From Heliomarina sp018223035 (lineage in GTDB: Bacteria > Pseudomonadota > Alphaproteobacteria > Rhodobacterales > Rhodobacteraceae): a stretch of 64,000 bases of DNA. Numbering within the stretch: position 1 is the stretch's first letter; every line of letters begins with the position of its first letter. Below the pieces are notes generated by a model. That model was not told the DNA's origin. It was given only the letters and a program-made list of their open reading frames with translations, and did no database searches. Where the stretch lies: positions 1-64,000 of the forward strand of contig JAAEZD010000001.1 in the NCBI GenBank assembly GCA_018223035.1. Direction: 5' to 3'. Shown one piece after another: positions 43,817 through 52,073 of the stretch. The translations under genes were made by a program, and so were the position numbers.

Positions 43817-44533
43817 ATGCCACGTACCACCGCGAAATCTTACTTTTGGAAAGGATGCCGGAACAGTCTTCCCTTCATCTTCGTCGCCGGCCCCTTCTCG
43901 CTCCTGTTCGGGGTACTCGCAACCGAAGCAGGGCTCAAGCTCTACGAAATGCTGACTTTTTCTGCCTCGGTCTATGCGGGATCGGCCCAGTTCACCGCGC
44001 TGCAACTGCTGCGCGAAGATGCCCCGACGCTGATCATTCTTGCTTCATCGCTAGCTGTGAACCTGCGGGTCGGCATGTATTCCGCCTCGCTGACCCCCTA
44101 CCTCGGCGCAGCCCCGCTCTGGACGCGGGCCATCGTCGCCTATTTCACGGTGGACCAGTCCTATTCGCTATCCGTGGCCCAATACGAACTGGTGCCGGAA
44201 ATGACGCTCTCCGAGCGGCTTGCCTATTTCTTCGGGACAAACGCCATCATCGCGCCGCTCTGGTATTCCGGCACGCTGGTCGGCGCGATCCTTGGCACCG
44301 GCATCCCCGAGAGTTTCGCGCTCGATTTCGCGCTGCCCATTGCGTTTCTCGCCATGGTCGGCCCGATGCTGCGCACCCCCGCCCATATCGTCGCGGCCTT
44401 CGTGTCGATCGTCGTCGCCCTTCTTTGTGTTTCGATCCCCTATAACCTTGGCCTACTGGTGGCCGGCACCGCCGGCATGATGGCCGGGGCGCGGGCGGAA
44501 CAGTTTCTCATAAACCGGGGGGTCAAGATATGA
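43817..44533 (+). CDS. azlC: AzlC family branched-chain amino acid exporter subunit
   Basis: A 238-residue membrane protein with about seven hydrophobic segments. The AzlC signature is the LPFIFVAGPFSLLFGVLATEAGL start followed by SASVYAGSAQFTALQLL and LAVNLRVGMYSASL. With AzlD it forms a two-part exporter of branched-chain amino acids or analogues; the substrate is inferred. The azlD start overlaps its stop by four bases (ATGA). It is divergent from fdhD. Confidence 0.9.
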   Translation: MPRTTAKSYFWKGCRNSLPFIFVAGPFSLLFGVLATEAGLKLYEMLTFSASVYAGSAQFTALQLLREDAPTLIILASSLAVNLRVGMYSASLTPYLGAAPLWTRAIVAYFTVDQSYSLSVAQYELVPEMTLSERLAYFFGTNAIIAPLWYSGTLVGAILGTGIPESFALDFALPIAFLAMVGPMLRTPAHIVAAFVSIVVALLCVSIPYNLGLLVAGTAGMMAGARAEQFLINRGVKI

Positions 44534-44886
44534 ACGACATTGCAACATCGACCACCGATTTTGATACCTCGACCCTCTGGATTGTAATCCTTGGCCTTGC
44601 GCTGGGAAGCTTTGCCCTGCGGTTCTTTTTCATCGGGATCGTGGGGGACCGGCCCCTGCCGGAATGGCTCTTGCGCCATCTGCGTTACACTGCTGTCGCG
44701 ATGCTGCCCGCGCTGGTCGCTCCGCTGGTCGTCTGGCCCAGCGCAACAGGTGGCGAGCCAGACCTGCCACGCATGGCGGCCGCCGCCGTGACGCTGGCCG
44801 TCGGCTACGTCACCAAGAATGTGCTGATGGCCATCGGCAGCGGCGCGGTCACGCTTTACGCGCTGCTCTACCTAGTTGGTGTTTAG
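44530..44886 (+). CDS. azlD: AzlD family transporter subunit
   Basis: A 118-residue membrane protein with four hydrophobic segments and the AzlD pattern: LGSFALRFFFIGIVGDRPLPEWLLRHLRYTAVAMLPALVAPL, then AAAVTLAVGYVTKNVLMAIGSG. It is the small partner of AzlC. Its end overlaps the end of the convergent lipoprotein gene by 15 bases. Confidence 0.9.
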   Translation: MNDIATSTTDFDTSTLWIVILGLALGSFALRFFFIGIVGDRPLPEWLLRHLRYTAVAMLPALVAPLVVWPSATGGEPDLPRMAAAAVTLAVGYVTKNVLMAIGSGAVTLYALLYLVGV

Positions 44887-45480
44887 CGCTTCGTTGCCCT
44901 TGCGCAGACCTTCCTGAAGATCGGCGCTGTCGTATTCGTAATAGGTGTCCGTGACGACGCCGGGCAGCTTGGCGAATTGTTCCTGCAGCTTGACCGGATA
45001 AAAGGTGGTCTGGACGTTTTCGAAACCCGGGATCTGCTGCACCAGCTGAGAGGTGGCATTGGCACAGAAAGCGCCCGCAACCGGTCCGTTGGCAAGGGCC
45101 AGCCGATAGGCGGTTTCAGCCTGTTCTGCGGTCAGCGGCACGTGCTGGCGCACGACGTGGAAGGTTTCCCGTGCGTGGGCGCCCTTGTAGGCTTCCTCGA
45201 TCTTTGGGGAGATGCCGAACAGCACATCGTCCTGCTCGGGCACGACATCCGCATAGAACGACCCCGCCGGATCGAAGATCACGGTTTCCGAGGCGTTGAT
45301 CAGCAGGGAGGAATGCGCCCCCTTGCCGGAGCGATTGTTGATCATCGTGTAGAGCGTCATGCGCGGCGGTTCGCTACTGCGATAGCGCGCCGCTTCCACA
45401 ACTGCATCTTCGGAATAGTGCCCTCCCGTGACGCAACCGGCCAGCAGAGGCAGCAGCGCCAGCAGGCACAGGATACGCAT
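44872..45480 (-). CDS. Lipoprotein with a possible permuted papain-like domain
   Basis: A 202-residue protein with a lipoprotein signal (RILCLLALLPLLAGC, Cys16). The mature part has GAHSSLLINASETVIFDPAGSF early and FCANATSQLVQQIPGF late. A His in an HxxLLI-type strand and a later Cys in a CxxxxSxLV-type helix resemble the circularly permuted NlpC/P60 (YiiX/YaeF) proteins. If so, it would be a membrane-anchored cysteine peptidase or amidase. This is inference from motif likeness; no neighbour supports it. Confidence 0.6.
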   Translation of the reverse strand: MRILCLLALLPLLAGCVTGGHYSEDAVVEAARYRSSEPPRMTLYTMINNRSGKGAHSSLLINASETVIFDPAGSFYADVVPEQDDVLFGISPKIEEAYKGAHARETFHVVRQHVPLTAEQAETAYRLALANGPVAGAFCANATSQLVQQIPGFENVQTTFYPVKLQEQFAKLPGVVTDTYYEYDSADLQEGLRKGNEALNTN

Positions 45481-45505
45481 ATTCAAGGATAGGCTCCGAT
45501 TGGGA

Positions 45506-45640
45506 TCAGGTGATGAAGATGGCCATCAGGATGAGCAGCACGATGATGATGCCCGCGGCCCACGTGACAAAGCTCATGAAGCCTTCGAAAGTTTCGGTTT
45601 GCGATTTGATATCCATCTCGCCGTGCTTGTGTTCAGCCAT
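45506..45640 (-). CDS. ctaH: aa3-type cytochrome c oxidase subunit IV
   Basis: A 44-residue protein reading MAEHKHGEMDIKSQTETFEG, then one membrane helix, FMSFVTWAAGIIIVLLILMA, ending in IFIT. This is the bacterial aa3 oxidase subunit IV (COX4_pro_2) of Paracoccus and Rhodobacter. It is a structural accessory of the oxidase in the inner membrane. It stands apart from the other oxidase genes. Its stop is 25 bases before the lipoprotein start on the same strand. Confidence 0.9.
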   Translation of the reverse strand: MAEHKHGEMDIKSQTETFEGFMSFVTWAAGIIIVLLILMAIFIT

Positions 45641-45753
45641 AAGTCTGATCCTGTTCGTGACTCTTGCAGGGGGAAGTACCGGATTCGAAAGACGGTGTCA
45701 CGCGGTCAATACCGCGCAGCCGTCACTCAGGGGTGTCCTATCCATCGGTGTGG

Positions 45754-45798
45754 CCAAGAAAATTCAATTTTCTTGGGAAAATTCTTTGCAGAATTTTC
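45754..45798 (-). repeat. Double-hairpin dispersed repeat, copy 2
   Basis: CCAAGAAAATT (45754-45764), a central C and AATTTTCTTGG (45766-45776) form a perfect palindrome. It is followed by GAAAATTCT (45777-45785), a TTGC loop and AGAATTTTC (45790-45798). The outer arm covers the DUF6173 stop (TGA at 45799-45797). Compared with copy 1, the second stem differs by two paired changes on each arm. The rest of the 156-base gap to ctaH shows nothing further. Confidence 0.8.
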
Positions 45799-46255
45799 AC
45801 GGTGTCTCAGGCTCTTCGATATCCCGGACCAGCCTGAACCCGATACGATGCGCGGGTTCTTCGGGCTGCGGCTTTGCGATGGCACGCAGCATCACGTTCA
45901 ACTGGGTGACATGCTGGATCAACTGGGTCTTCGAGCCACGGCCATCGCTGCCGTAAAAAGTGACGATATCCGGGTCGAAATAGCCCATACCCTCGATCCG
46001 CAGAACACCCGCATCGCCCCCGGTCAATCCGACTGCGACCTCATGCTCGCCATCAAGCTGCGCTTCGAAATTGCGGATATAGACAATCAGCCGCTCATAA
46101 GCCCATTGCGCGGCGCTTTTGTTTTTCAGCGGCTGCTTCAGGCTGTCCGGCACCGGTGCCTTTTCCGCGCGCGCGGGGTCGGTATGGATTTCCTTCATGC
46201 GCGGCAGCACATCCGCCTCGGCGGCTTCTGCCGTCGTCCTGATCTCGTCGCTCAT
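45797..46255 (-). CDS. DUF6173 family protein
   Basis: A 152-residue soluble protein with the DUF6173 pattern: SAAQWAYERLIVYIRNFEAQLD, then VGLTGGDAGVLRIEGMGYFDPDIVTFYG and KTQLIQHVTQLNVMLRA. Function unknown. ATG 46255 overlaps the stop of the MBL hydrolase gene as ATGA, so it is translationally coupled to it and the acyl-CoA dehydrogenase. Its own stop lies in repeat copy 2. Confidence 0.85.
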   Translation of the reverse strand: MSDEIRTTAEAAEADVLPRMKEIHTDPARAEKAPVPDSLKQPLKNKSAAQWAYERLIVYIRNFEAQLDGEHEVAVGLTGGDAGVLRIEGMGYFDPDIVTFYGSDGRGSKTQLIQHVTQLNVMLRAIAKPQPEEPAHRIGFRLVRDIEEPETP

Positions 46256-47304
46256 CCCTGGCCTTTCGCCTGATAGACCCATGCGCCATCCGCGCGTCTT
46301 TCGCGCGTGACGTCACCTTTCAGGTAGAGATGATTGACGTGGGCCACGGATTCAACCAGCGCCAGCCCATATTCCCCGGCGCCGATGTTACGCTTGAAAA
46401 GAACCGAGAAGCATTCCGCCGCGCTGTGCGGTTCGGCCAGATGCTTCATCAGCCGCCGCAGCGCGCCGTGATGATTGTCGATCAACTGCCGCAGACGCAC
46501 CGGCAACCCGGTGAAAGGCAGCTTGTGCCCCCCAAAAACCAGATGATCAGGGCGTGCCAGCGGCAGGAAACGCTCGCAGGCCTCTAGCCATCCTTCAAGC
46601 GGATCGGCCTCGGGTTCGGTCACGTAAACGCCGATGTTCGGACTGATCGAGGGCAGGATCTGGTCGCCCGAGATCACCAAATTGTCATCGCGGCTCCAGA
46701 AAGTCGCGTGTTCCGGCGCGTGGCCGTTACCGATGTGGATGTCCCACGTGCGCCCACCCATCTCAATCACGTCGCCCTGCTTTATCCGCTTGAACCCAAG
46801 CGGCATGGGCACGGCGATATCGGCGTAGTTGAACGGTTTTTCCTGTGCCCGCTGGTCCAGGATCTCGGGATCCATCCCCGCGCTTTTCCAGAAAGCCAGC
46901 GTTTCCGAGGGCGGTCTCTCCTGCGCGTCCAGATGCAGCATCCGTGCAAAGAGCCATGAGGTGCGGGTCGACACCAGCTCGGCCCCGTGTTCGGTCTGGA
47001 ACCAGCCCACGTTGCCCATGTGATCCGGGTGATGATGGGTCATGATCACCCGCTTCACCGGCTTGCCCGCCATCGGCCCGTTCAGCACTTCAGTCCAGAT
47101 TTCACGCGTCTTGCGTGATCCGAACCCGGTGTCGATCACCGTCCAGCCGTCTCCGTCGTCCAATGCGTAGAGGTTGACGTGATCCAGCTTCATCGGCAGC
47201 GGCATACGGATCCAGAGGATCCCGGGAGCGACCTCGATGGCGCCCCCGTGTTCCGGTGGTGTATCCCAGGGGTAATTCAGCACCATCGGTCTTTCCGTAT
47301 ACAT
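46252..47304 (-). CDS. MBL-fold metallohydrolase
   Basis: A 350-residue cytoplasmic protein of the glyoxalase-II/metallo-beta-lactamase fold. The metal motif is MTHHHPDHMGN, with later ligands in IGNGHAPEHATFW, ISGDQILPS and FGGHKLPF. The C-terminal helical extension (LIDNHHGALRRLMKHLAEP) is like LACTB2-type hydrolases. One base separates its ATG from the acyl-CoA dehydrogenase stop, and it overlaps the DUF6173 start, so the three form one operon. It may hydrolyse a thioester linked to the dehydrogenase product; this is inference. Confidence 0.88.
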   Translation of the reverse strand: MYTERPMVLNYPWDTPPEHGGAIEVAPGILWIRMPLPMKLDHVNLYALDDGDGWTVIDTGFGSRKTREIWTEVLNGPMAGKPVKRVIMTHHHPDHMGNVGWFQTEHGAELVSTRTSWLFARMLHLDAQERPPSETLAFWKSAGMDPEILDQRAQEKPFNYADIAVPMPLGFKRIKQGDVIEMGGRTWDIHIGNGHAPEHATFWSRDDNLVISGDQILPSISPNIGVYVTEPEADPLEGWLEACERFLPLARPDHLVFGGHKLPFTGLPVRLRQLIDNHHGALRRLMKHLAEPHSAAECFSVLFKRNIGAGEYGLALVESVAHVNHLYLKGDVTRERRADGAWVYQAKGQG

Positions 47305-47305
47305 A

Positions 47306-49018
47306 TCAGGCCACCAGGTCTTCGAGGCTCATCTCGTAGAGATCCTTCGCCCCGGCCTGCGCATGGGCGAGAAGACCGGCATGTTCGGGCAGCAAGCAGG
47401 TGATATAGAACCGGGCAAGTGTTTCGCGTGCCGATCCCGGTTCCGCGAGTGCTGCGGAGAGGTGGAAATGCGCCCCGAGCACCCGCGCAAACCCGCGCAG
47501 GTAAGGCACCGCGCCCGCGAACCGGTCGTTCATGTCGCTCTGACCGTTCAGCCATTCGGTCGCCTCGCGCAGGGTTTCCGCCGCCTGCCAGACCGCGTCG
47601 GCCATGTCCGGGAATGTCGCCTTGGCCTGTTCCGCCTGCGTCTCGATTTCATCAAGCAGGTGCATCGCGGCCTCGCCGCCGTCCATCATCTTGCGCGCGA
47701 CAAGGTCCATCGCCTGGATCCCGTTCGTGCCCTCGTAGATCGCGGTAACCCGGCTGTCGCGATAGTACTGCGCCGCGCCGGTTTCCTCGATAAAGCCCAT
47801 GCCGCCGTGCACCTGAACGCCCATTTCAGAGACGTCGATCCCGGTGTCCGTACCGAAGGCCTTGGCAATCGGTGTCAGCAGAGCCGCACGGGCGGCCCAG
47901 TCCGCCTCGCCGGTGGCGTTCTGCATGTCGATGGCAACCGCGCAGGACAGGATAATGGCGCGGGCGGCGAACAGCTCGGCCTTCATCGTCATCAGCATGC
48001 GGCGCACATCCGCATGTTCCGCGATGGTGCCAGAGGAGCCTTCGGCGGTACGGCCCTGCTTGCGCTCCATCGCATAGGCCAGCGCGTGCTGGTAGGCGCC
48101 CTCGCCCGAACCGACGCCCTGACCGCCAACGCCAAGCCGGGCGTTATTCATCATGGTGAACATCGCCGCCATGCCGCCGTTTTCCTTGCCGATCAGCCAG
48201 CCCTTGGCGCCGTCATATTGCATGACGCAGGTCGGCGAACCATGCAGGCCCATCTTGTGCTCAAGCGAGACCACCTTGAGTTGGTTCGCCACGCCCGGCG
48301 CACCGTTTTCATCGGGGATGTTCTTGGGCACGAGAAACAGGCTGATCCCCTTAGTACCCGCCACGCCATCGGGCAGGCGCGCGAGGACAAGGTGGCAAAC
48401 ATTCTCGGTGAAATCGTTGTCGCCCCAAGAGATATAGATCTTTTGCCCGGTGATGGCGTAGGTGCCGTCGTCCAGCGGCTCGGCCTTGGTCGACAGAGCC
48501 CCCACGTCCGATCCCGCCTGCGGTTCAGTCAAGTTCATGGTGCCGGACCATTCGCCCGAGATCAGCTTGGGAAGGTATAGATCCTTGATCTCATCGCTGG
48601 CATGATGCTCCAGCGCTTCGATCTGGCCCATACTCATAAGCGGGGCCAGTTCCAGCGACAGGCAGGCGCTCGACATCATTTCGTTGACCGAGGTCAGCAG
48701 CGTCACAGGCAGGCCCATGCCGCCATGTTCCTCGGGCGCACTGATCCCGATCCAGCCGCCTTCGGCGATCGCTTTCCAGCCCTCGGCAAATCCGGGCGAG
48801 GTGCGCACGACGCCGTTTTCCAGCCGTGCCGGGTTAAGATCGCCATTGCGTTGCAGCGGGGCCATGACCTCTTCGCACATCTTGCTCGCCTCGTTCAGAA
48901 TCGCCGAAACCACGTCGCTGCTGGCTTCCGAATAACGCTCGGTTCCAGAAACGCGGTCAAAACCGACGACGTGACGCAGCATGAATTCATAATCGGATAC
49001 GGGGGCACGATAAGGCAT
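47306..49018 (-). CDS. Acyl-CoA dehydrogenase, long form (DmdC-like)
   Basis: A 570-residue FAD enzyme. Compared with a standard acyl-CoA dehydrogenase (about 380 residues) it has a longer N-terminus and an extra C-terminal domain (about 460-570). FAD-domain motifs are MNLTEPQAGSDVGAL and QKIYISWGDND. The catalytic Glu is in YEGTNGIQAMDL. Long forms of this type include DmdC, which oxidises methylmercaptopropionyl-CoA in marine DMSP degradation, and phenylacyl-CoA dehydrogenases; the substrate here cannot be decided. Electrons go through ETF to ETF-QO. It leads an operon with the MBL and DUF6173 genes. The 138 bases before it hold no recognised site. Confidence 0.88.
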   Translation of the reverse strand: MPYRAPVSDYEFMLRHVVGFDRVSGTERYSEASSDVVSAILNEASKMCEEVMAPLQRNGDLNPARLENGVVRTSPGFAEGWKAIAEGGWIGISAPEEHGGMGLPVTLLTSVNEMMSSACLSLELAPLMSMGQIEALEHHASDEIKDLYLPKLISGEWSGTMNLTEPQAGSDVGALSTKAEPLDDGTYAITGQKIYISWGDNDFTENVCHLVLARLPDGVAGTKGISLFLVPKNIPDENGAPGVANQLKVVSLEHKMGLHGSPTCVMQYDGAKGWLIGKENGGMAAMFTMMNNARLGVGGQGVGSGEGAYQHALAYAMERKQGRTAEGSSGTIAEHADVRRMLMTMKAELFAARAIILSCAVAIDMQNATGEADWAARAALLTPIAKAFGTDTGIDVSEMGVQVHGGMGFIEETGAAQYYRDSRVTAIYEGTNGIQAMDLVARKMMDGGEAAMHLLDEIETQAEQAKATFPDMADAVWQAAETLREATEWLNGQSDMNDRFAGAVPYLRGFARVLGAHFHLSAALAEPGSARETLARFYITCLLPEHAGLLAHAQAGAKDLYEMSLEDLVA

Positions 49019-49156
49019 TGCTTACTCCTCGCTGGTCAATGGCTTAAGACTATGGACGGGCTTGGATTCTGCCCGGGCCGCCTTTATGGGACAGCAGTCC
49101 CCGGCATTCCAGAGCAGTATGCCGATCCACGCAACTGAAACGCCGCGTCACGCCTA

Positions 49157-50110
49157 ATGAACTCTTCGTCAACCCTCATGCTCGGCCCCTCGGCCACGGA
49201 CCTCGCCCGGGCCGCCGATCTGCTGCGGCAAGGCGCCTGCGTCGCTTTCCCCACCGAGACCGTCTACGGGCTGGGGGCTGATGCGACCAACGGGCGTGCG
49301 GTGGCCGGCATCTACGAGGCCAAGGGGCGGCCGAGCTTCAATCCGCTGATCGTCCATGCCGCCGATGTGACCACGGCTCAGCGGTACGTGAGCTGGTCCG
49401 ATGAGGCGGAAACGCTCGCCCGGGCCTTTTGGCCCGGACCTCTGACGCTGGTGCTGCCGCTGCGCGCCGATGCGGATGTATCGCCCCTTGTCACCGCCGG
49501 TCTTGATACGCTGGCGATCCGCGTACCGGCGCACCCGACCGCACGGGCGTTGCTCAAAGAGTTTGGCGGCGTGGTCGCCGCGCCGTCGGCCAACCCCTCG
49601 GGGCGGATCAGCGCCACGACAGCGGACCATGTGAGGGACGGGCTGGGCGGACGTATCGCCGCCATTGTCGATGACGGCCCCTGCGAGGTTGGGCTGGAAT
49701 CGACGATCCTCGGTTTCGGTGAGGATCGTAAACCGGTCCTGCTGCGGCCCGGCGGGCTGGCGGTGGAAGAGATCGAAGGCGTATTGGGCGGCCCCGTGCA
49801 GCGGCGCGCGCCCTCTGCCACGCTGAACGCGCCGGGGCAGATGCTTTCGCATTACGCGCCGAAGGCCGCGATCCGCCTTGATGCACCGTCTGCGGAGCGG
49901 GGTGAAATCCTGATCGGGTTCGGCGAGATGCCCTGTGACCTGAACCTGTCGCCCGAGGGCGATTTGGCCGAGGCGGCGGCGAAACTGTTCGGCCACCTGC
50001 ATCTTGCCGACCGGCACGGCCGTCCCATCGCCATCGCTCCGATCCCGAAGACCGGTCTGGGCCTTGCCATCAATGACAGGTTGGCCCGCGCGGCGGCACC
50101 GCGCGACTAG
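49157..50110 (+). CDS. sua5: L-threonylcarbamoyladenylate synthase (Sua5 type)
   Basis: The enzyme makes threonylcarbamoyl-AMP, the donor for the t6A37 modification of ANN-decoding tRNAs. The 317-residue protein has the YrdC domain at about residues 12-200 (FPTETVYGLGADATNG, KGRPSFNPLIVH, APSANPSGRISATT) and the short C-terminal Sua5 domain (APGQMLSHYAPKA). This Sua5 form is longer than TsaC. Convergent with algH, with nine bases between stops. Confidence 0.93.
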   Translation: MNSSSTLMLGPSATDLARAADLLRQGACVAFPTETVYGLGADATNGRAVAGIYEAKGRPSFNPLIVHAADVTTAQRYVSWSDEAETLARAFWPGPLTLVLPLRADADVSPLVTAGLDTLAIRVPAHPTARALLKEFGGVVAAPSANPSGRISATTADHVRDGLGGRIAAIVDDGPCEVGLESTILGFGEDRKPVLLRPGGLAVEEIEGVLGGPVQRRAPSATLNAPGQMLSHYAPKAAIRLDAPSAERGEILIGFGEMPCDLNLSPEGDLAEAAAKLFGHLHLADRHGRPIAIAPIPKTGLGLAINDRLARAAAPRD

Positions 50111-50119
50111 AACCGCGCC

Positions 50120-50680
50120 TCAGGCGTTGCCGGAACTGGCTGAAAGCGTCAGCGGGTCGACCCCGATCTCGGCCAGCGCCGCACCCCATTTCGCGTCATT
50201 GTCGAGATCGTAGATGATCTGCTCATTGACCTCGGCGGTCAGCCAGCCGTTATGGGCGATTTCCTGTTCCAGCTGCCCCGGCCCCCAGCCCGCATAGCCC
50301 AATACCATCAGGAATTTCGATGGCCCGGTGCCGCTAGCGATATCCTCAAGTATATCTAGCGTCGCCGTCATCCGCAGCGTGTCGCTGATCCGCAGGGTCT
50401 GAAGCGGCGACTCGTAATCATTGCTATGCAGCAGGAACCCGCGCGCGCCCTCCACAGGGCCGCCGAAATGCACGGGCAGATCCCTGCCCGCGGCATCCTT
50501 GCGGCCTTCGATTTCAAGCTGGGCAAGCAGATCCGAGAGGTGAACATCCTCGGCGGGCTTGTTGATGATCAACCCCATGGCCCCGTCATCATCGTGAGAG
50601 CACATCAGGATCACGGATCGTTCGAACCTAAGGTCGCCCATGCCCGGCATTGCGATCAGTAGCTTTCCGGTCAGGTCCAT
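50120..50680 (-). CDS. UPF0301 (YqgE/AlgH) family protein
   Basis: A 186-residue protein with the YqgE signature: DLTGKLLIAMPGMGDLRFERSVILMCSHDDDGAMGLIINKP at the start and VLGYAGWGPGQLEQEIAHNGWL in the middle. Family members affect transcription or redox response in some bacteria, but the molecular role is open. The start is ATG 50680. The 157-base divergent gap to the next gene contains no clear operator. Confidence 0.9.
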   Translation of the reverse strand: MDLTGKLLIAMPGMGDLRFERSVILMCSHDDDGAMGLIINKPAEDVHLSDLLAQLEIEGRKDAAGRDLPVHFGGPVEGARGFLLHSNDYESPLQTLRISDTLRMTATLDILEDIASGTGPSKFLMVLGYAGWGPGQLEQEIAHNGWLTAEVNEQIIYDLDNDAKWGAALAEIGVDPLTLSASSGNA

Positions 50681-50837
50681 GTAGCGTTACTTCCTTTAAT
50701 TCCGAACGCTCCGATCCGGCAGCGGTTCCATTACAGCATGGCCCTCGCTGCCGGGAAGGGCAAGGGACACATCCCTTTTGCTTGACCTGACCGCAACGTG
50801 ACTTGGCATTTCACCGTTTTGCGGCCATCTAGTATCG

Positions 50838-51647
50838 ATGATCAGACTGATAGCCATTATCGCCATACTTGGCCTATTGCAGACGCCTGCGCCCCTCACC
50901 GCTCAGGGATCTCTGGAAGAAATTGTACGCGTCGACGTGCTCGATGGCGGGCGAATGGCCGACGGCAAGGTACAGGCGGCGCTGAAACTCACGCTTGCGC
51001 CCGGCTGGAAAACCTATTGGCGCGCCCCCGGAGATGCGGGCATTCCACCCGAGTTCGACTGGAGCGGGTCGAGCAATATCACCGCCGCCGCGCTGGTCTG
51101 GCCAACGCCCGAGGTATTTCACCTCGGTGGGTTGCGCAGCATCGGCTACAAGCACCAGCTTGTGCTCCCGGTTATCGTCACGCCAAAAGAGCCGGGCCAG
51201 CCCATTCGTCTTTCAGGCAGGATCGATTTCGGCGTCTGCAGCGATGTCTGCATCCCTGCCTCGCTCAGCTTTGACAGCGCGCTGGAACCGGGCGCCAAGC
51301 GCAACCCGGCAATTGCCGCGGCGATGGCCGCGCGTCCGCTTTCCGCGAACGAGGCCGGTGCCGGAAAAGCCAGATGCGCCCTGAAACCGACGGTGAACGG
51401 CATGGAAGTCACCGCCGAGATCGACCTGCCCCCGACCGGCGGCACCGAAGTTGCCGTGATCGAAACCGGCAATCCGAAACTCTGGGCCTCCGAACCGGTT
51501 GTGACCCGGTCCGGCAACCGGCTGCGGGCAACGAGTGAACTGGTTCATGTCGAAGGCAAGCCCTATGCGCTCGACCGGTCGGCCCTGCGCCTGACGGTGC
51601 TTGGCAGCAGCCGCGCGGTTGACATCCGAGGGTGCGAATCCCGATAA
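50838..51647 (+). CDS. Secreted DsbD N-terminal-domain-like protein
   Basis: A 269-residue protein with a signal peptide (IRLIAIIAILGLLQTPAPLTAQ). The body has the DsbD-N (DsbC/DsbD alpha) pattern: TLAPGWKTYWRAPGDAGIPPEFDWSGS, then FGVCSDVCIPASL with a CxxxC pair that matches the redox cysteines. It lacks the membrane and thioredoxin domains of full DsbD. It would take reducing power in the periplasm from another partner, or act as a cytochrome-assembly helper. There is no strong ribosome site before the ATG. A Nudix gene follows after six bases. Confidence 0.85.
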   Translation: MIRLIAIIAILGLLQTPAPLTAQGSLEEIVRVDVLDGGRMADGKVQAALKLTLAPGWKTYWRAPGDAGIPPEFDWSGSSNITAAALVWPTPEVFHLGGLRSIGYKHQLVLPVIVTPKEPGQPIRLSGRIDFGVCSDVCIPASLSFDSALEPGAKRNPAIAAAMAARPLSANEAGAGKARCALKPTVNGMEVTAEIDLPPTGGTEVAVIETGNPKLWASEPVVTRSGNRLRATSELVHVEGKPYALDRSALRLTVLGSSRAVDIRGCESR

Positions 51648-51653
51648 CGGGGC

Positions 51654-52073
51654 ATGACCAGATCCCCCATCCTAGGCACCATTGCCGTCATCCTGCATCA
51701 GGACCGAGTGCTATTGGTGCGGCGGATCAAACAGCCCGACGCAGGGCTGTGGGGGTTTCCCGGTGGCCACGTCGAATGGGGGGAGACCGCGCTCGACGCG
51801 GCTGCACGCGAGGTGCAGGAAGAAACCGGCGTCATCGCGAAACCGCAGGAATACCTGACAAATGTGGACGTGATCCTGCCCGATGCGCGGGGCGGCACAG
51901 CGGTACATTTCCTGCTGACAGCGGTGCGCTGCGCCTATGTCTCGGGCACGCCGGTTGCGGCCGATGACGTGAGCGACGCGGGTTGGTTCCCGGTGGACGA
52001 CGTCCTGTCGCGCAAGATCGAGATGAGCGAGTCGGTGGATGAGATGGTCCGGCTGGCGCAGGCACGGATCTAG
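51654..52073 (+). CDS. Nudix hydrolase
   Basis: A 139-residue protein with a complete Nudix box: GHVEWGETALDAAAREVQEETGV fits G-x5-E-x7-REUxEExGU. A strand with WGFPGGHVE precedes it. Substrate unknown; small Nudix enzymes act on NDP-sugars, oxidised nucleotides or dinucleotides. Its TAG stop and that of the convergent RND gene share the palindrome CTAG (52070-52073). Confidence 0.88.
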   Translation: MTRSPILGTIAVILHQDRVLLVRRIKQPDAGLWGFPGGHVEWGETALDAAAREVQEETGVIAKPQEYLTNVDVILPDARGGTAVHFLLTAVRCAYVSGTPVAADDVSDAGWFPVDDVLSRKIEMSESVDEMVRLAQARI

